From Cryptosporidium bovis (Eukaryota; Apicomplexa; Conoidasida; Eucoccidiorida; Cryptosporidiidae): DNA of 64,000 nucleotides. The notes beneath the pieces are model-generated. The model was not told the DNA's origin, did not search any database, and saw only the letters and a program-made list of their open reading frames with translations. Every line of letters begins with the position of its first letter. Position 1 is the stretch's first letter. This document shows, piece by piece, positions 45,333-55,341 of this stretch. The position numbers and the translations under genes were made by a program. The stretch is taken from NCBI GenBank assembly GCA_009768925.2, contig VHIT02000054.1, positions 124,001 to 188,000 of the forward strand, given 5' to 3'.

Positions 45333-47891
45333 ATGAATAAATTATTTCCAGTGACAAAAATTGAAAATAATAATAGTGATATTGATGCATCAATTGAGAA
45401 CAAAGGAAATATAGCAAACCTGAAGAAAATGAATCTAGACTTGGACAAATATTCATATTTAGATGATAAAGATGCAAGTATAAATGGAATAAAAAGCAAC
45501 AAAAAAGATGATGATTATAATTTGGAGGAGGAAAATGACGAATATAATAGTGGATTTAGGAGACTGGTTAAAAGAAAGAGATTTGTGAGAAATCTTTCTG
45601 ACAGTTCTTCATCTTCATTAGAAATAATAGAAAAGAGCAGCAATTCAGATTTGTCAGTGAATACTTGGAAAAGGAAAGCAGATGATGATAGTGAAAATAG
45701 TGATGAGGATCTTGATGAAAATGGTGTAGAGAGATACTTAAGAGAGAAAGAGAAAAGAAAGCACGAAGAAAAAATATCAAGGGAAGACGATGCGTTAGTA
45801 TATTGCTTGGATATTTCACAAAGAATGAAAAAAGGTATTGTAGAGTTTTTCATAGGTAATGAGGATATGTGTAAAGAGGATGGGGTAAAATTCGAACATG
45901 AATACATAAAAAACGGTCACTGTAACATGAATAAATTGACAGAAAATTTAAGAAAAAGCGAATTTTCCGAGTATTTGAGTAAGCTCGAAGAAAATAGACT
46001 TAAAGACTACCAAATAGTTGGTGTTTCTTGGTTATTAGCCTTGCACAAGAATTCATATAATGGTATATTAGCAGATGAAATGGGTTTAGGTAAAACAGCT
46101 CAGACATGCATTTGGTTGCAATATTTATTTGAGACAAAAAAACTATTCAAACCTGTAATAATAACATGTCCAGCATCACTACTGGATAATTGGACTAAGG
46201 AAGTATCTTTATGGGCACCCAGATTAAGAGCAGTTAAATACCACGGTTCTCAAAAAGAAAGAAGAAATATAGCGGACAACATGATACAAGATTATGAAAG
46301 TGGCAATTTGGATGTGATAATAACAACTTTTCAGATGTTAAGTAGCAAGACTGACATAAATATTGCTTTTAAATATTTTGAATTTTCATATATGATTGTA
46401 GATGAAGCTCATAATATAAAAAATTCAGCTTCACAAAGGTACAAGTCTTTAAGTAGAAAGATTGTATCGGAAAGAAAACTTTTACTTACAGGAACACCCA
46501 TATCTAATTCAATATCCGAGTTGAGTAATATGTTGATATTTCTGATGCCGAGGATCTTTAGTTCTTCATTATTGGAGGACGCCTACAATGGTTACAAAAG
46601 AAAGAAGCAATTTGACGACAATAAAAAAATAAATTCTGAGGTGTTATTTTTACAGGAAATTATTTCTCCCTTTGTACTAAGAAGATCTAAGCAAGACGTT
46701 CTTTCTTGCTTGCCTAAAAAAAACACCTTTATTGAATTTTGTGAGTTAACCCAATTACAAATGAATCAATATTTAAGGGAAATAGGGTTTGTTAAAAAAT
46801 ACGAGAAATATAAGAAAGAGAATAATGTCGAGGATGAAGAAGAGAGAAATGACGATAATATTGAAGATAAAAATAATAGTTTCAATAATGCTATTGCTTT
46901 GGTTGACAAAAGCCTGTTGAACGCAGTTAGTAAAAAGATACAAGAGAAGGTAGAAAAGCATTTTTCAAGCGATCTTTCTTCAGAAAAAGAAAATAAGGAG
47001 GTGGAAGAAGAGGAGGAGGGGATTGATATATCTACAGAGAAAGAGGAATTAGACAATGATTCTTCTCCCTATGCGGTTGGCAACAACAATACCAATCATC
47101 ACTACGATCCGAAATATGTGAATTCTATAATATTCAGAATGAGAAGAATATGCAACCATTCACTACTACATCAAGGTTACTATGAAAGCAAGGAAATTGG
47201 GGAATTGGCAAATTACCTGTGCAAAAAGGTTCCAGAATACATGGAATATTCAAGAAACAGAGTAGAGCAATATGTGACACAACTATGTGATTATGAAATA
47301 CATCAACTTGTGAAAAGACACATTTTTCAGTTAAACGAGCTAAATAAAAAAAAGGATATTCCTTTTTTGGAAAAATACCTAATCAGGGACGATTCTATTT
47401 TATATGGAGGTTGTAAATTACTAAAAATGGATGATATTATCAAAAAAATTGTTTTTCAGAATAAAGAGAAATGTCTCATTTTTTGTCATCATACAATGTT
47501 ACTAGATATAATCGAAGAATATATAAGAATTAAATACAAATCAGAAAACCTTTATCTAAGAATAGACGGCACTACACCTATTTTTGACAGACAAATTATC
47601 ATTGAAAAGTACCAAAACACAGATATTCCCTTATTTCTACTGTCTACAAAGGCTGCTGGACAGGGAATCAATCTTACAATCGCCTCTTCCGTTATCATGA
47701 TGGATTTAGATTACAATCCACAAATTGAAAAACAAGCTGAAGACAGAGTTCACAGAATTGGACAAAATAAACAAGTTAAGATATTTAAACTTGTATGCAA
47801 AAACACTGTTGAAGAAAACATATTCAATTGCTGTCAATCTAAACTTTCTTTGGACGATGCTTTTGGTGGTAAGAATCAGAAACTAGACTAG
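45333..47891 (+). CDS. SNF2 remodeller of the Fun30/SMARCAD1/ETL1 type
   Basis: The 852-residue nuclear ATPase has an acidic, Ser-rich N-terminus (1-165), an ATPase lobe with LADEMGLGKT (about 248-257), CPASLLDNW, DEAH and LTGTPISNS, and a C-terminal lobe with LRIDGTTP, STKAAGQGINL and AEDRVHRIGQ. The pattern SWLLALHKNSYNGILADEMG and PFVLRRSKQDVL is that of the Fun30/SMARCAD1 group, which moves nucleosomes at silent chromatin and at DNA ends during resection. The lobes are separated by a long acidic insert (about 490-590). I see no CUE domain in the N-terminus. With RAD54 it is one of two SNF2 proteins in the window. INO80/SWR1 membership was considered and fits less well. Confidence 0.82.
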   Translation: MNKLFPVTKIENNNSDIDASIENKGNIANLKKMNLDLDKYSYLDDKDASINGIKSNKKDDDYNLEEENDEYNSGFRRLVKRKRFVRNLSDSSSSSLEIIEKSSNSDLSVNTWKRKADDDSENSDEDLDENGVERYLREKEKRKHEEKISREDDALVYCLDISQRMKKGIVEFFIGNEDMCKEDGVKFEHEYIKNGHCNMNKLTENLRKSEFSEYLSKLEENRLKDYQIVGVSWLLALHKNSYNGILADEMGLGKTAQTCIWLQYLFETKKLFKPVIITCPASLLDNWTKEVSLWAPRLRAVKYHGSQKERRNIADNMIQDYESGNLDVIITTFQMLSSKTDINIAFKYFEFSYMIVDEAHNIKNSASQRYKSLSRKIVSERKLLLTGTPISNSISELSNMLIFLMPRIFSSSLLEDAYNGYKRKKQFDDNKKINSEVLFLQEIISPFVLRRSKQDVLSCLPKKNTFIEFCELTQLQMNQYLREIGFVKKYEKYKKENNVEDEEERNDDNIEDKNNSFNNAIALVDKSLLNAVSKKIQEKVEKHFSSDLSSEKENKEVEEEEEGIDISTEKEELDNDSSPYAVGNNNTNHHYDPKYVNSIIFRMRRICNHSLLHQGYYESKEIGELANYLCKKVPEYMEYSRNRVEQYVTQLCDYEIHQLVKRHIFQLNELNKKKDIPFLEKYLIRDDSILYGGCKLLKMDDIIKKIVFQNKEKCLIFCHHTMLLDIIEEYIRIKYKSENLYLRIDGTTPIFDRQIIIEKYQNTDIPLFLLSTKAAGQGINLTIASSVIMMDLDYNPQIEKQAEDRVHRIGQNKQVKIFKLVCKNTVEENIFNCCQSKLSLDDAFGGKNQKLD

Positions 47892-48001
47892 TTGTCGCAT
47901 TTGTCAACAACATATATTTTATTAATTAACCTATTTTGTTTTATCGAATAAAAATCTTTGAATTCATAAACTTATTGTATTTGATTACAGTTCACAATTG
48001 T

Positions 48002-51000
48002 TTACTGTGTTTCACTATTTTGATATTCATTTGCAAGATCGTTGTTACTTACATTGTCATTGTTTTTCTCATCTACATTGTAAACACTACAGTCGTGATC
48101 TGTGGTATTATTGACGTTGTAACTAGTACCATCCTCATACTTATTGTCAATGTTACCTCCATCATCGTGATAAATGGCTTCAACTCCAATATTTAAGTTT
48201 TCATCACTAAAATCATGTATATATTCATAATCTACATCCTTTAGCTCATTAACTTGAACATTAATTGAATTCAGTATATCGGATTTAGTTTTTGATGATA
48301 ACACAAAGTTATTTTCAATAAATCTTCTTACTTGCGGAAATTTTCGCCTCAATATACCTATCATTTCAATTAGAATCATATAATCATTGTCTTTCTCGTT
48401 GTAAGTGTTTTTATCTATCAATATATCTTTTTTTCCAAATATAATATCTCTGCTTTCTATATATGCTTTTACAAGCACATCTATTTCCTCTTGTTTCTTT
48501 TTTATTAAATTACTAAAATATTCTCTTTCTTGGTACATTTTCTCATTCAAATATATACAGTTCATACAACACCCATCTACCTCTTCTCCCAACATCACTC
48601 TTTCCTCTCTTCCTTCAACCAAATCGTTTAAAGATGGCAAATCAATATCACCAATATTACCACTAATATTGCTATTACTGCGATTGTAGATAATTTTGTT
48701 ATTAATATTATTACCATATTTACCGAAATTACTGTCTCTTGGATAGAATATTTTGTTGTTTAACTTGCTTAGTGACTGTATTATACATGAATACGATTTT
48801 TTTAAAAACACCATTTTATTATTATAAATACCTGTCCCAAGTCTTTTGATTATTTGAGTAATTAAATTTGAATTTTTCATTATACCTGTATTATAAAATA
48901 TAATGCTAACCAAATCTGTAACTAAACAAAAGTTATTGTGTTTATCTCTGTTTATCATCATTCCTTTTATTTTTTCATTTAGTTTTTTTAACTCTTTTAA
49001 CATCTTTTCTGGTATTTCCAATTCAGAATCGCTCTTAATATTTACTATTATCAACGATATTAAACTCTGAACTAGAGTGGTTAATGAATTAAAGTTGTAC
49101 TTAGTATCGTTATCAGTACAATCTTTTGGTTCTCTTATACAGTAACTATTTATAAAATCAATTAATACTGAGTTATTACTATTTTCATTGGATATATCAA
49201 TTTTTTCCAAGGAATTGTGTATATCATTTACCATATATTTTGTTATTTCCAAGGCATTATTGAACACTTCCTTAGGAAATTCATCACTTAAACCACAGTA
49301 GCTTCCGCTTCTCAAATTGTTTATTGAATTAGGATTCCAAATGTCATTTGTTAAATCTTCTATTGTTTTTGGATGTCCAAAACCACCAATCAGAAAGTCT
49401 GGTGAATCCTCACAATCCAAAATCATCATTTGAAGTCCCTGCAATGTTCTAAATATTCTGTAGTGATACTTTAAAGTCAGATGTATCTTTTGTTCATCTT
49501 TATTGCCACAATTATCATTTATTTTCCCATCAAGATATAACAGTTGATCTTCAAATTCTGAAAAAAATGAATCTTTGCTTAAACGATGAAACTCCAGTAC
49601 AGGAAACCAGAAGCACAACGAAATATAATTTGTGAAGAAATCGCTTCTCAGTAAACCCTTGTTATTTGGAACTATACTTGACAACTCAAAATTACTTGTT
49701 AAATTGGCACTATTTAATAGTAAGTCATAAATCCATTCATCCCTATTTATTACCTTTGTCATATCACTTTTTGATATTATCATTTTGTCTAACCAATACA
49801 ATATACTCGTCTCCATTTGAGACACATACTTTATTCTTAATTCTTCTATTTGTTTCATATGTTGTTCGTTATCCGATAACTTATTTTCAGCTATATATTT
49901 TATTGTTGGTGTATAGTCCATTATTATCTTATTAAATCCATACCAAATACTTGGTGTTACTCCAGATGATAATTCTAATAGTATCCATCTTACATTTCCT
50001 GTCATCTTGATATTATTAATCATAAATATATTTAACAAATCCTTTATTTTATCTATAATGCCATATTTAATATAATCTATATTCAATATTGTGTACAATA
50101 TTATTTCTTGAATTCTTTCAAGTGATTTATCGTCATATTTTTTTAATTGACTACAATACAAAATTAGTATATCAAGTATTTTCACTAAAATTGAATAAAA
50201 TATTAAATCATCCTTTTCACTTTTTATTCTTTCAACTTCTGACCTATTTTCACCAACATTAAATTTGTTCCAATCAAACTTAAATGAATTGTGTTCCATT
50301 AGCAATGTATAATACCCAAGTAATTTTTCCAATAAAACAATTAATTTGTTATTTTCATTGTATTGCGACTCTATAATATAATTTAAACAATTGCTTGATT
50401 GAGAAATGTGATATAATATTTCTATTGATAGTTCAATAATCTTAATGTTTGAATAATCACATGATTTTAAATCAACTATTCCAATAAATGAATTAAATAT
50501 TTTATCAGATGATGAGAAATCTATTAAATTATCATTATTTACATTTTTTAACATGATTTCCAATTCTTCTGACACAATATTTATTATCCTTTGTGCAGAA
50601 CCATTGTATGTTATTATTTTTTGAACTTCGGAATTTTTTTTTGTCAGTAACATCAGCAACTCTAGCGTATTTTGTAAATATGAGCTATAATCCTTAAGTC
50701 CATCAGATAGCAATTCTAATAACATTCCTATTGTATCTCCCTGTGACAGTATTATCTCATCTAATTTATACCTACCCAATTCGCTTCTCTGAATGATACA
50801 TAATATTTTAACAATATCATATTTTATATATATATCTGTCTCGTCATAGTTCAAATTTTTCAATACTTGTATTAACAAGGTTCCTCCTTTACTTATTTCA
50901 ACTATTTCTTCAATCATTTTATAATTCATTTTTTTCTCAACAATAACGTCATTTTCACTGTTGAATAGTGCCCATACAAATGGATTACAACATTTAATCC

Positions 51001-51328
51001 CCATACACTCTGTATCTGTCTCATTTTGTATCATTTTAATTATTAATTGAAGTATTTTACCGAATATGCCCACATTTACATCCGTTCCCATCCATTTTAT
51101 AACTTGGAATACAACTTCCACCCACTCTCTCTGTAGTATCAATGCATTGGCATTCTCCTCACTAAAATTTAACAAAGATTCAATCCCACTTTCTATCTTG
51201 TCTGCATTCCCACTTGTTATTGAATTTCTAATATTAGCAATGGAATAGTCTACATCCAAAGAAGCGTCAAGTAAAGAAACCGAACTTAAAACCTTTTCAT
51301 TGACCTTCTTGAAAAGAGAAAAAGCCAT
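48002..51328 (-). CDS. USO1: p115/Uso1-type vesicle-tethering protein
   Basis: The 1108-residue protein starts MAFSLFKKVNEKV at an ATG (complement of 51326-51328). The first 650 residues are armadillo-like helices. TLELLMLLTKKNSEVQKIIT with the following INIVSEE matches the p115 head pattern, and further arm-like helices follow. The rest carries shorter coiled coil (about 925-1000) and an acidic, Asn-rich end (1040-1108), as in p115, which has an acidic tail binding GM130 and giantin. p115/Uso1 tethers COPII vesicles at the Golgi with Rab1. The coiled coil is much shorter than in animals and yeast. A GGCGCC box lies 132 bp upstream. Confidence 0.78.
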   Translation of the reverse strand: MAFSLFKKVNEKVLSSVSLLDASLDVDYSIANIRNSITSGNADKIESGIESLLNFSEENANALILQREWVEVVFQVIKWMGTDVNVGIFGKILQLIIKMIQNETDTECMGIKCCNPFVWALFNSENDVIVEKKMNYKMIEEIVEISKGGTLLIQVLKNLNYDETDIYIKYDIVKILCIIQRSELGRYKLDEIILSQGDTIGMLLELLSDGLKDYSSYLQNTLELLMLLTKKNSEVQKIITYNGSAQRIINIVSEELEIMLKNVNNDNLIDFSSSDKIFNSFIGIVDLKSCDYSNIKIIELSIEILYHISQSSNCLNYIIESQYNENNKLIVLLEKLLGYYTLLMEHNSFKFDWNKFNVGENRSEVERIKSEKDDLIFYSILVKILDILILYCSQLKKYDDKSLERIQEIILYTILNIDYIKYGIIDKIKDLLNIFMINNIKMTGNVRWILLELSSGVTPSIWYGFNKIIMDYTPTIKYIAENKLSDNEQHMKQIEELRIKYVSQMETSILYWLDKMIISKSDMTKVINRDEWIYDLLLNSANLTSNFELSSIVPNNKGLLRSDFFTNYISLCFWFPVLEFHRLSKDSFFSEFEDQLLYLDGKINDNCGNKDEQKIHLTLKYHYRIFRTLQGLQMMILDCEDSPDFLIGGFGHPKTIEDLTNDIWNPNSINNLRSGSYCGLSDEFPKEVFNNALEITKYMVNDIHNSLEKIDISNENSNNSVLIDFINSYCIREPKDCTDNDTKYNFNSLTTLVQSLISLIIVNIKSDSELEIPEKMLKELKKLNEKIKGMMINRDKHNNFCLVTDLVSIIFYNTGIMKNSNLITQIIKRLGTGIYNNKMVFLKKSYSCIIQSLSKLNNKIFYPRDSNFGKYGNNINNKIIYNRSNSNISGNIGDIDLPSLNDLVEGREERVMLGEEVDGCCMNCIYLNEKMYQEREYFSNLIKKKQEEIDVLVKAYIESRDIIFGKKDILIDKNTYNEKDNDYMILIEMIGILRRKFPQVRRFIENNFVLSSKTKSDILNSINVQVNELKDVDYEYIHDFSDENLNIGVEAIYHDDGGNIDNKYEDGTSYNVNNTTDHDCSVYNVDEKNNDNVSNNDLANEYQNSETQ

Positions 51329-51820
51329 CTTATAAAGATTTATGTGCTATTTATGTATTTATTTGTGTATCAATCCTCACACTTCGTAGTTACTCTTTCA
51401 TTTCGATTTAGAGCCAAAAAAAATACATAAATAATCAAATGCTGAAAAATTAAACCATTGGCGCCTATCATTATTTTGTTTCAGTTTATATTGCTACTGT
51501 ATTAAAGCAAATTTGTTTATTATGAAATATATTCGATGTAATTGAACAATTTTCCATGATTATATTTATCATATGTAAGATCACAAATTTAAATATTTGA
51601 GACTATAATGGATGATAACGCCTTTTTTATTAATTAACGAAAATTTATCTTTCAAAGTATATATTATTTTTTACCATGTGTTATGCTGAATTACGAATAA
51701 GAAGGGATTCAAATAAAATCTGAATATTTATAATATATTAGTTTGATTATTCAAATCTCTATTTTCCTAAATTTTAATTTGACCCTTAATTTCCGTTTTT
51801 TATCTTGATATTTAATAACT
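51329..51820. other. divergent intergenic region (p115 / ATM1)
   Basis: A 492-bp AT-rich region with a TTGGCGCC box (51458-51465). No gene is seen. Confidence 0.6.
51458..51465. promoter_or_regulatory. E2F-like TTGGCGCC box
   Basis: The box lies 132 bp upstream of the p115 ATG and 355 bp upstream of the ATM1 ATG. Confidence 0.5.
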
Positions 51821-54115
51821 ATGTGGGGTGTTTCGAAAGGAGTCCAAATTGGCATTAAATCATCAAAAAAAAAAATATATTTATTATTAAATACAAAAAA
51901 TATGTTGAATTTAACATTTAAGAAAGGGATCTATCCAATATTGTTCTATCCACAGTATGGATGTAACTTTGCGCATGTAAGAAGGATGATGAAATATAAG
52001 AGTGATTATAACCACATGGAAAAAAACAATTTAATTGAAATATTAAAGAAAAGTAGGATGATAAGCGAGAATAATGCTAATAATTTGCACATAGTAACTA
52101 AATATTTATGGCCTAAAAATACAGAGTACAGAAAAAGAATAGTATTATCGTTATTAAGTTTAGGAATTGGAAAAATGGCAACAATTCAAGCTCCCTTATT
52201 GCTCTCCAAATTAATTAATAATTTGGGAGTTATTGGTTCTGCAGGTAATTTGAATTCAATAAGAAGTTCACTAAATGCATTGTTTTTAATAGGATCTTAC
52301 GGAGTAGCGAAAATATCTTCTTCCGGATTTAGCGAACTTAGAAATGCATTATTTTCTTCAGTAAGCCAGTCGGCGTGTAGAGATGTATCTCTAAAAGCCT
52401 TTCATCACTTTCATAATCTAAGTAGTTTGGACTTCATTCAAAGTCATAGAGCCGGCGAGTTAATTACAATCATTACGAGAGGTTCCAAATCTGTTTCCCA
52501 GCTATTAAATATCATGATCTTTCAAATAGTACCGACAACTGCAGAATTTATCTTGGTACTTATGCTTCTTCTTAAAAAAGTTGGTTATGAGGTAACATTA
52601 GTAACATTAGTTACAATGTTTGGCTATATGGATTTTACAAGAAGAATTACTCACAAAAGAACCTTGTATAGAAGAGATATGAACAATTCTGAACAAAAGT
52701 CTAATGGATTATTAGGCGATTCACTAATGAATATTGAGACACTAAAATACTTAAACTGCGAGAAACAATTATATGATATTTATTCAAATTACCAAAAAGT
52801 ATATATGAACTCCAATATTAAAGTTCAAACGTCGTTGGCTTTTTTGAATTTTGGCCAGAATTTAATATTTACTGGTGGATTGCTTTCAACAATGTTACTG
52901 ACAACAAAAAAAATATTATCTGGGGCTATTCCAATTGGTTCAATGGTTTTAGTTACATCATTACTATTCCAACTGGCAATTCCATTAAATTTTATAGGTA
53001 TGATATACAGAGAAACAAAACTGACAATGATAGACTTAAAAAAGTTAAATGAATATATGTCTATATTTCCAAATAATTATTACCTGATTGAAAACAGAAA
53101 ATGTACTCAAGATAATCATAACGCAAGTTTAACTGTTTCTGAAGTTAGTAATAATCACCAAAAACCTCTAGAACTTTATAGAGATATGAATGATAAGGGC
53201 AACTATTCCTCGATAAAATTCGAAGGTGTTTCTTTTGGGTACAAAAAAGAATCGCATAATGACAGTAAAGACACAAATAAAGTGGTAATTAGTAATCTTT
53301 CTTTGGATATTCCATTGGGAAAAAGAATGGGACTTGTTGGATCTTCTGGAAGTGGAAAGACCACGCTTTCAAAGTTAATATTTAGGATATTTGAACCATA
53401 TGGTGGTGAAATTAAGATATTTAATCAGAATATCAGAGACTTTAACATAGAAGAATATAGGAAATGCTTATCTATTCTTCCACAAGATGTGTTACTCTTA
53501 AATATGAGTGTTGCTGATAACTTGAAACTTGCAAATAGTAACGCTTCTTTAGAAGACATTAAAGCAGCATGCAAGTTAGCAGGAATTCATGAAAGTATCG
53601 TTAAAATGGACAAAGGATATGATTCAATAGTTGGTGAAAGGGGTTCTAGTTTGTCAGGTGGCGAAAAACAAAGGCTTGGATTTGCAAGGCTTTTGTTAAA
53701 AAAGTCTCCCATTTGGATTTTAGATGAGCCTACGAGTTCCTTAGATTTAATTAATCACAATTTTATTGTAAAAATGTTGACAATGCTACACAAACATTCT
53801 AATACATTAAATGAGGGTGATTTACGCAATATTGATAGTACTAATAAATACAAAGATATTCTTGATACCATTAAGTGCTCACATGAGGATCCAGAAGTCA
53901 AAGATATAATAAGGTTAATAGAAGACGTCGTTAAATACCCACTTACCATTATTGTTATTGCTCATAGGCTTTCCACTGTTAGGGACTTTGAAAAAATAGC
54001 ATATATGGATAATGGAAATATAAAAGAAGTAGGAAGCCATGATGATCTAATCAGAAACAAAATGCACTATTATCAACTTTGGAATAAACAACACATTGAG
54101 AGTATACTTCAATAG
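51821..54115 (+). CDS. ATM1: ATM1/ABCB7-type ABC half-transporter
   Basis: The 764-residue half-transporter has a basic N-terminus (1-100) that could act as a mitochondrial or mitosomal presequence, a six-helix membrane domain (about 105-415) and one nucleotide-binding domain. Walker A is GSSGSGKTT (near 505), the signature LSGGEKQRLGFARLLL (near 612), Walker B plus D-loop IWILDEPTSSLD (near 630) and the H-loop IAHRLSTV (near 710). ATM1/ABCB7 exports a sulphur compound from mitochondria for cytosolic Fe-S assembly and is expected even in reduced organelles such as the Cryptosporidium mitosome. About 70 charged residues separate the D-loop and H-loop, more than usual. HMT-type vacuolar ABCB6 is the alternative. 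Confidence 0.88.
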   Translation: MWGVSKGVQIGIKSSKKKIYLLLNTKNMLNLTFKKGIYPILFYPQYGCNFAHVRRMMKYKSDYNHMEKNNLIEILKKSRMISENNANNLHIVTKYLWPKNTEYRKRIVLSLLSLGIGKMATIQAPLLLSKLINNLGVIGSAGNLNSIRSSLNALFLIGSYGVAKISSSGFSELRNALFSSVSQSACRDVSLKAFHHFHNLSSLDFIQSHRAGELITIITRGSKSVSQLLNIMIFQIVPTTAEFILVLMLLLKKVGYEVTLVTLVTMFGYMDFTRRITHKRTLYRRDMNNSEQKSNGLLGDSLMNIETLKYLNCEKQLYDIYSNYQKVYMNSNIKVQTSLAFLNFGQNLIFTGGLLSTMLLTTKKILSGAIPIGSMVLVTSLLFQLAIPLNFIGMIYRETKLTMIDLKKLNEYMSIFPNNYYLIENRKCTQDNHNASLTVSEVSNNHQKPLELYRDMNDKGNYSSIKFEGVSFGYKKESHNDSKDTNKVVISNLSLDIPLGKRMGLVGSSGSGKTTLSKLIFRIFEPYGGEIKIFNQNIRDFNIEEYRKCLSILPQDVLLLNMSVADNLKLANSNASLEDIKAACKLAGIHESIVKMDKGYDSIVGERGSSLSGGEKQRLGFARLLLKKSPIWILDEPTSSLDLINHNFIVKMLTMLHKHSNTLNEGDLRNIDSTNKYKDILDTIKCSHEDPEVKDIIRLIEDVVKYPLTIIVIAHRLSTVRDFEKIAYMDNGNIKEVGSHDDLIRNKMHYYQLWNKQHIESILQ

Positions 54116-54169
54116 ATTTAATTTCCGATACTTGAATTTGACATTTAACATACTTTAATATTTTATTCG

Positions 54170-54667
54170 TCATTGCGTGAATAATTTATCTAAACTTTTT
54201 AAAATATTTTTTTTACTCGACACGCTAAATATAGACATTACTTTCGGAAATATATTTCTTTCATTTTTGTTTTCGTCTATTACTCTATTCTGCTTCGACT
54301 TCCAAATTTCGTTCTTATCTTTATTGATCACTTTAATCAAGGGAGATTTGAATGGTTTACTTGACCTTGAAATTGAAGTGTTAGCTATTAACAGTTTATT
54401 TACCTCAACTTCATTAGGCTCCGTGTTATTTTGTTCATCAACTATCTCCAACAAATGATTTGGAAACTTAATTTTACTAACCGTTAGATCTTTTATATAA
54501 GTTGAATAACACTCAATTAATTCACCCTTATTCCCACTATCATCCACTTTATATAGTGAAACTTTGTTTGTACCTCTAAAATGGTCTATTACAACTATCC
54601 CATCATGCCATGTTTTGGATTTTTGCGTTTTTTGACGAGTATAAAGGACATTAATCTCACGTTTCAT
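54170..54667 (-). CDS. DUF2439 (ZGRF1 N-terminus-like) protein
   Basis: The 165-residue product begins MKREINVLYTRQKTQKSKTW and then HDGIVVID. The YTRQKTQKSKTWHDG pattern and the later LYKVDDSGN strand are those of DUF2439, the small domain at the N-terminus of the ZGRF1 helicase and of fungal telomere and recombination factors. The C-terminal half is basic and Lys/Ser-rich, suiting a nuclear DNA-associated protein. There is no helicase in the frame. It converges on ATM1, with 54 bp between the stops. A link to recombination is inferred from the domain only. Confidence 0.72.
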   Translation of the reverse strand: MKREINVLYTRQKTQKSKTWHDGIVVIDHFRGTNKVSLYKVDDSGNKGELIECYSTYIKDLTVSKIKFPNHLLEIVDEQNNTEPNEVEVNKLLIANTSISRSSKPFKSPLIKVINKDKNEIWKSKQNRVIDENKNERNIFPKVMSIFSVSSKKNILKSLDKLFTQ

Positions 54668-54823
54668 TATCTTCAGATTAAAACGTCTGATATTTGAAAT
54701 ATATTTGGTTTGTGATATATGATATAAATTATTAACTTTTCACTTCTAAATTACTATTATCACTATTTTTTACATTAGGTCCCACACTTTCATATAATTG
54801 CATGTCCTTATTTACCGCTATAC

Positions 54824-54851
54824 ATATTCACCTAAAATTTTAGGTGAATAT
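54824..54851. repeat. perfect 28-bp palindrome
   Basis: The sequence reads identically on both strands, with a centre at AAAATTTT and outer arms ATATTCACCT/AGGTGAATAT and no spacer. It is 157 bp upstream of the DUF2439 start. It could bind a dimeric factor or form a hairpin in RNA. Confidence 0.85.
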
Positions 54852-54854
54852 ACT

Positions 54855-54864
54855 ACATGCATGT
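54855..54864. promoter_or_regulatory. ACATGCATGT box
   Basis: A 10-bp palindrome with an ATGCAT core lies three bases after the 28-bp palindrome and about 190 bp upstream of the DUF2439 ATG, as expected for an ApiAP2-type site. Confidence 0.4.
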
Positions 54865-55341
54865 AATTTCACTTGTATTAGATTCATAGAGTCGAATTGT
54901 AATTCCTATTACTTATATCTACAAACTTTTCATATGTTACTTTCAAATGAGGTCAGTTTTTTATTTGTAACTTAATAGTTATGCTAAAGAATAAAGGCTA
55001 GAAGTAATTATGTTTCCTATTAAACGAGAAAATTACGTTAAACAAGTCGTTTTATAAATTGAAATAGAGTTATTTAAACAATAATTATACATCAAATGTG
55101 ACTAAATAGAATTATTATATAACAATAAAAAGATAATAAATACATTTTCAATGGTATTAAAATATTTAAAGCATGTTGATAAGAATAGTTCAAACTAATA
55201 TTTACATTGTTAAATGTTTTTATAATATAAAAACTAGAATTGCAATGTCAATATAATGAATTAAATAGTTTTAATCCCTAACAATAATTATTAAATTTAC
55301 TTCTACTTTATCTACTTTTATTAATCCTACCACAATTTTTT

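Larger units (their letters stand above)
54668..55341. other. intergenic region with a 28-bp palindrome
   Basis: The 674-bp region upstream of DUF2439 (leftward) and downstream of calcineurin B contains a perfect 28-bp inverted repeat (54824-54851) and an ACATGCATGT box (54855-54864). The remainder is very AT-rich and holds nothing else I can support. Confidence 0.6.

Noticed and set aside
47936-48196. 86-codon + strand frame at the 3' end of the p115 gene
   Set aside because: It is antisense to the acidic tail of p115 and made of hydrophobic residues as expected for the complement of Asn/Asp codons.
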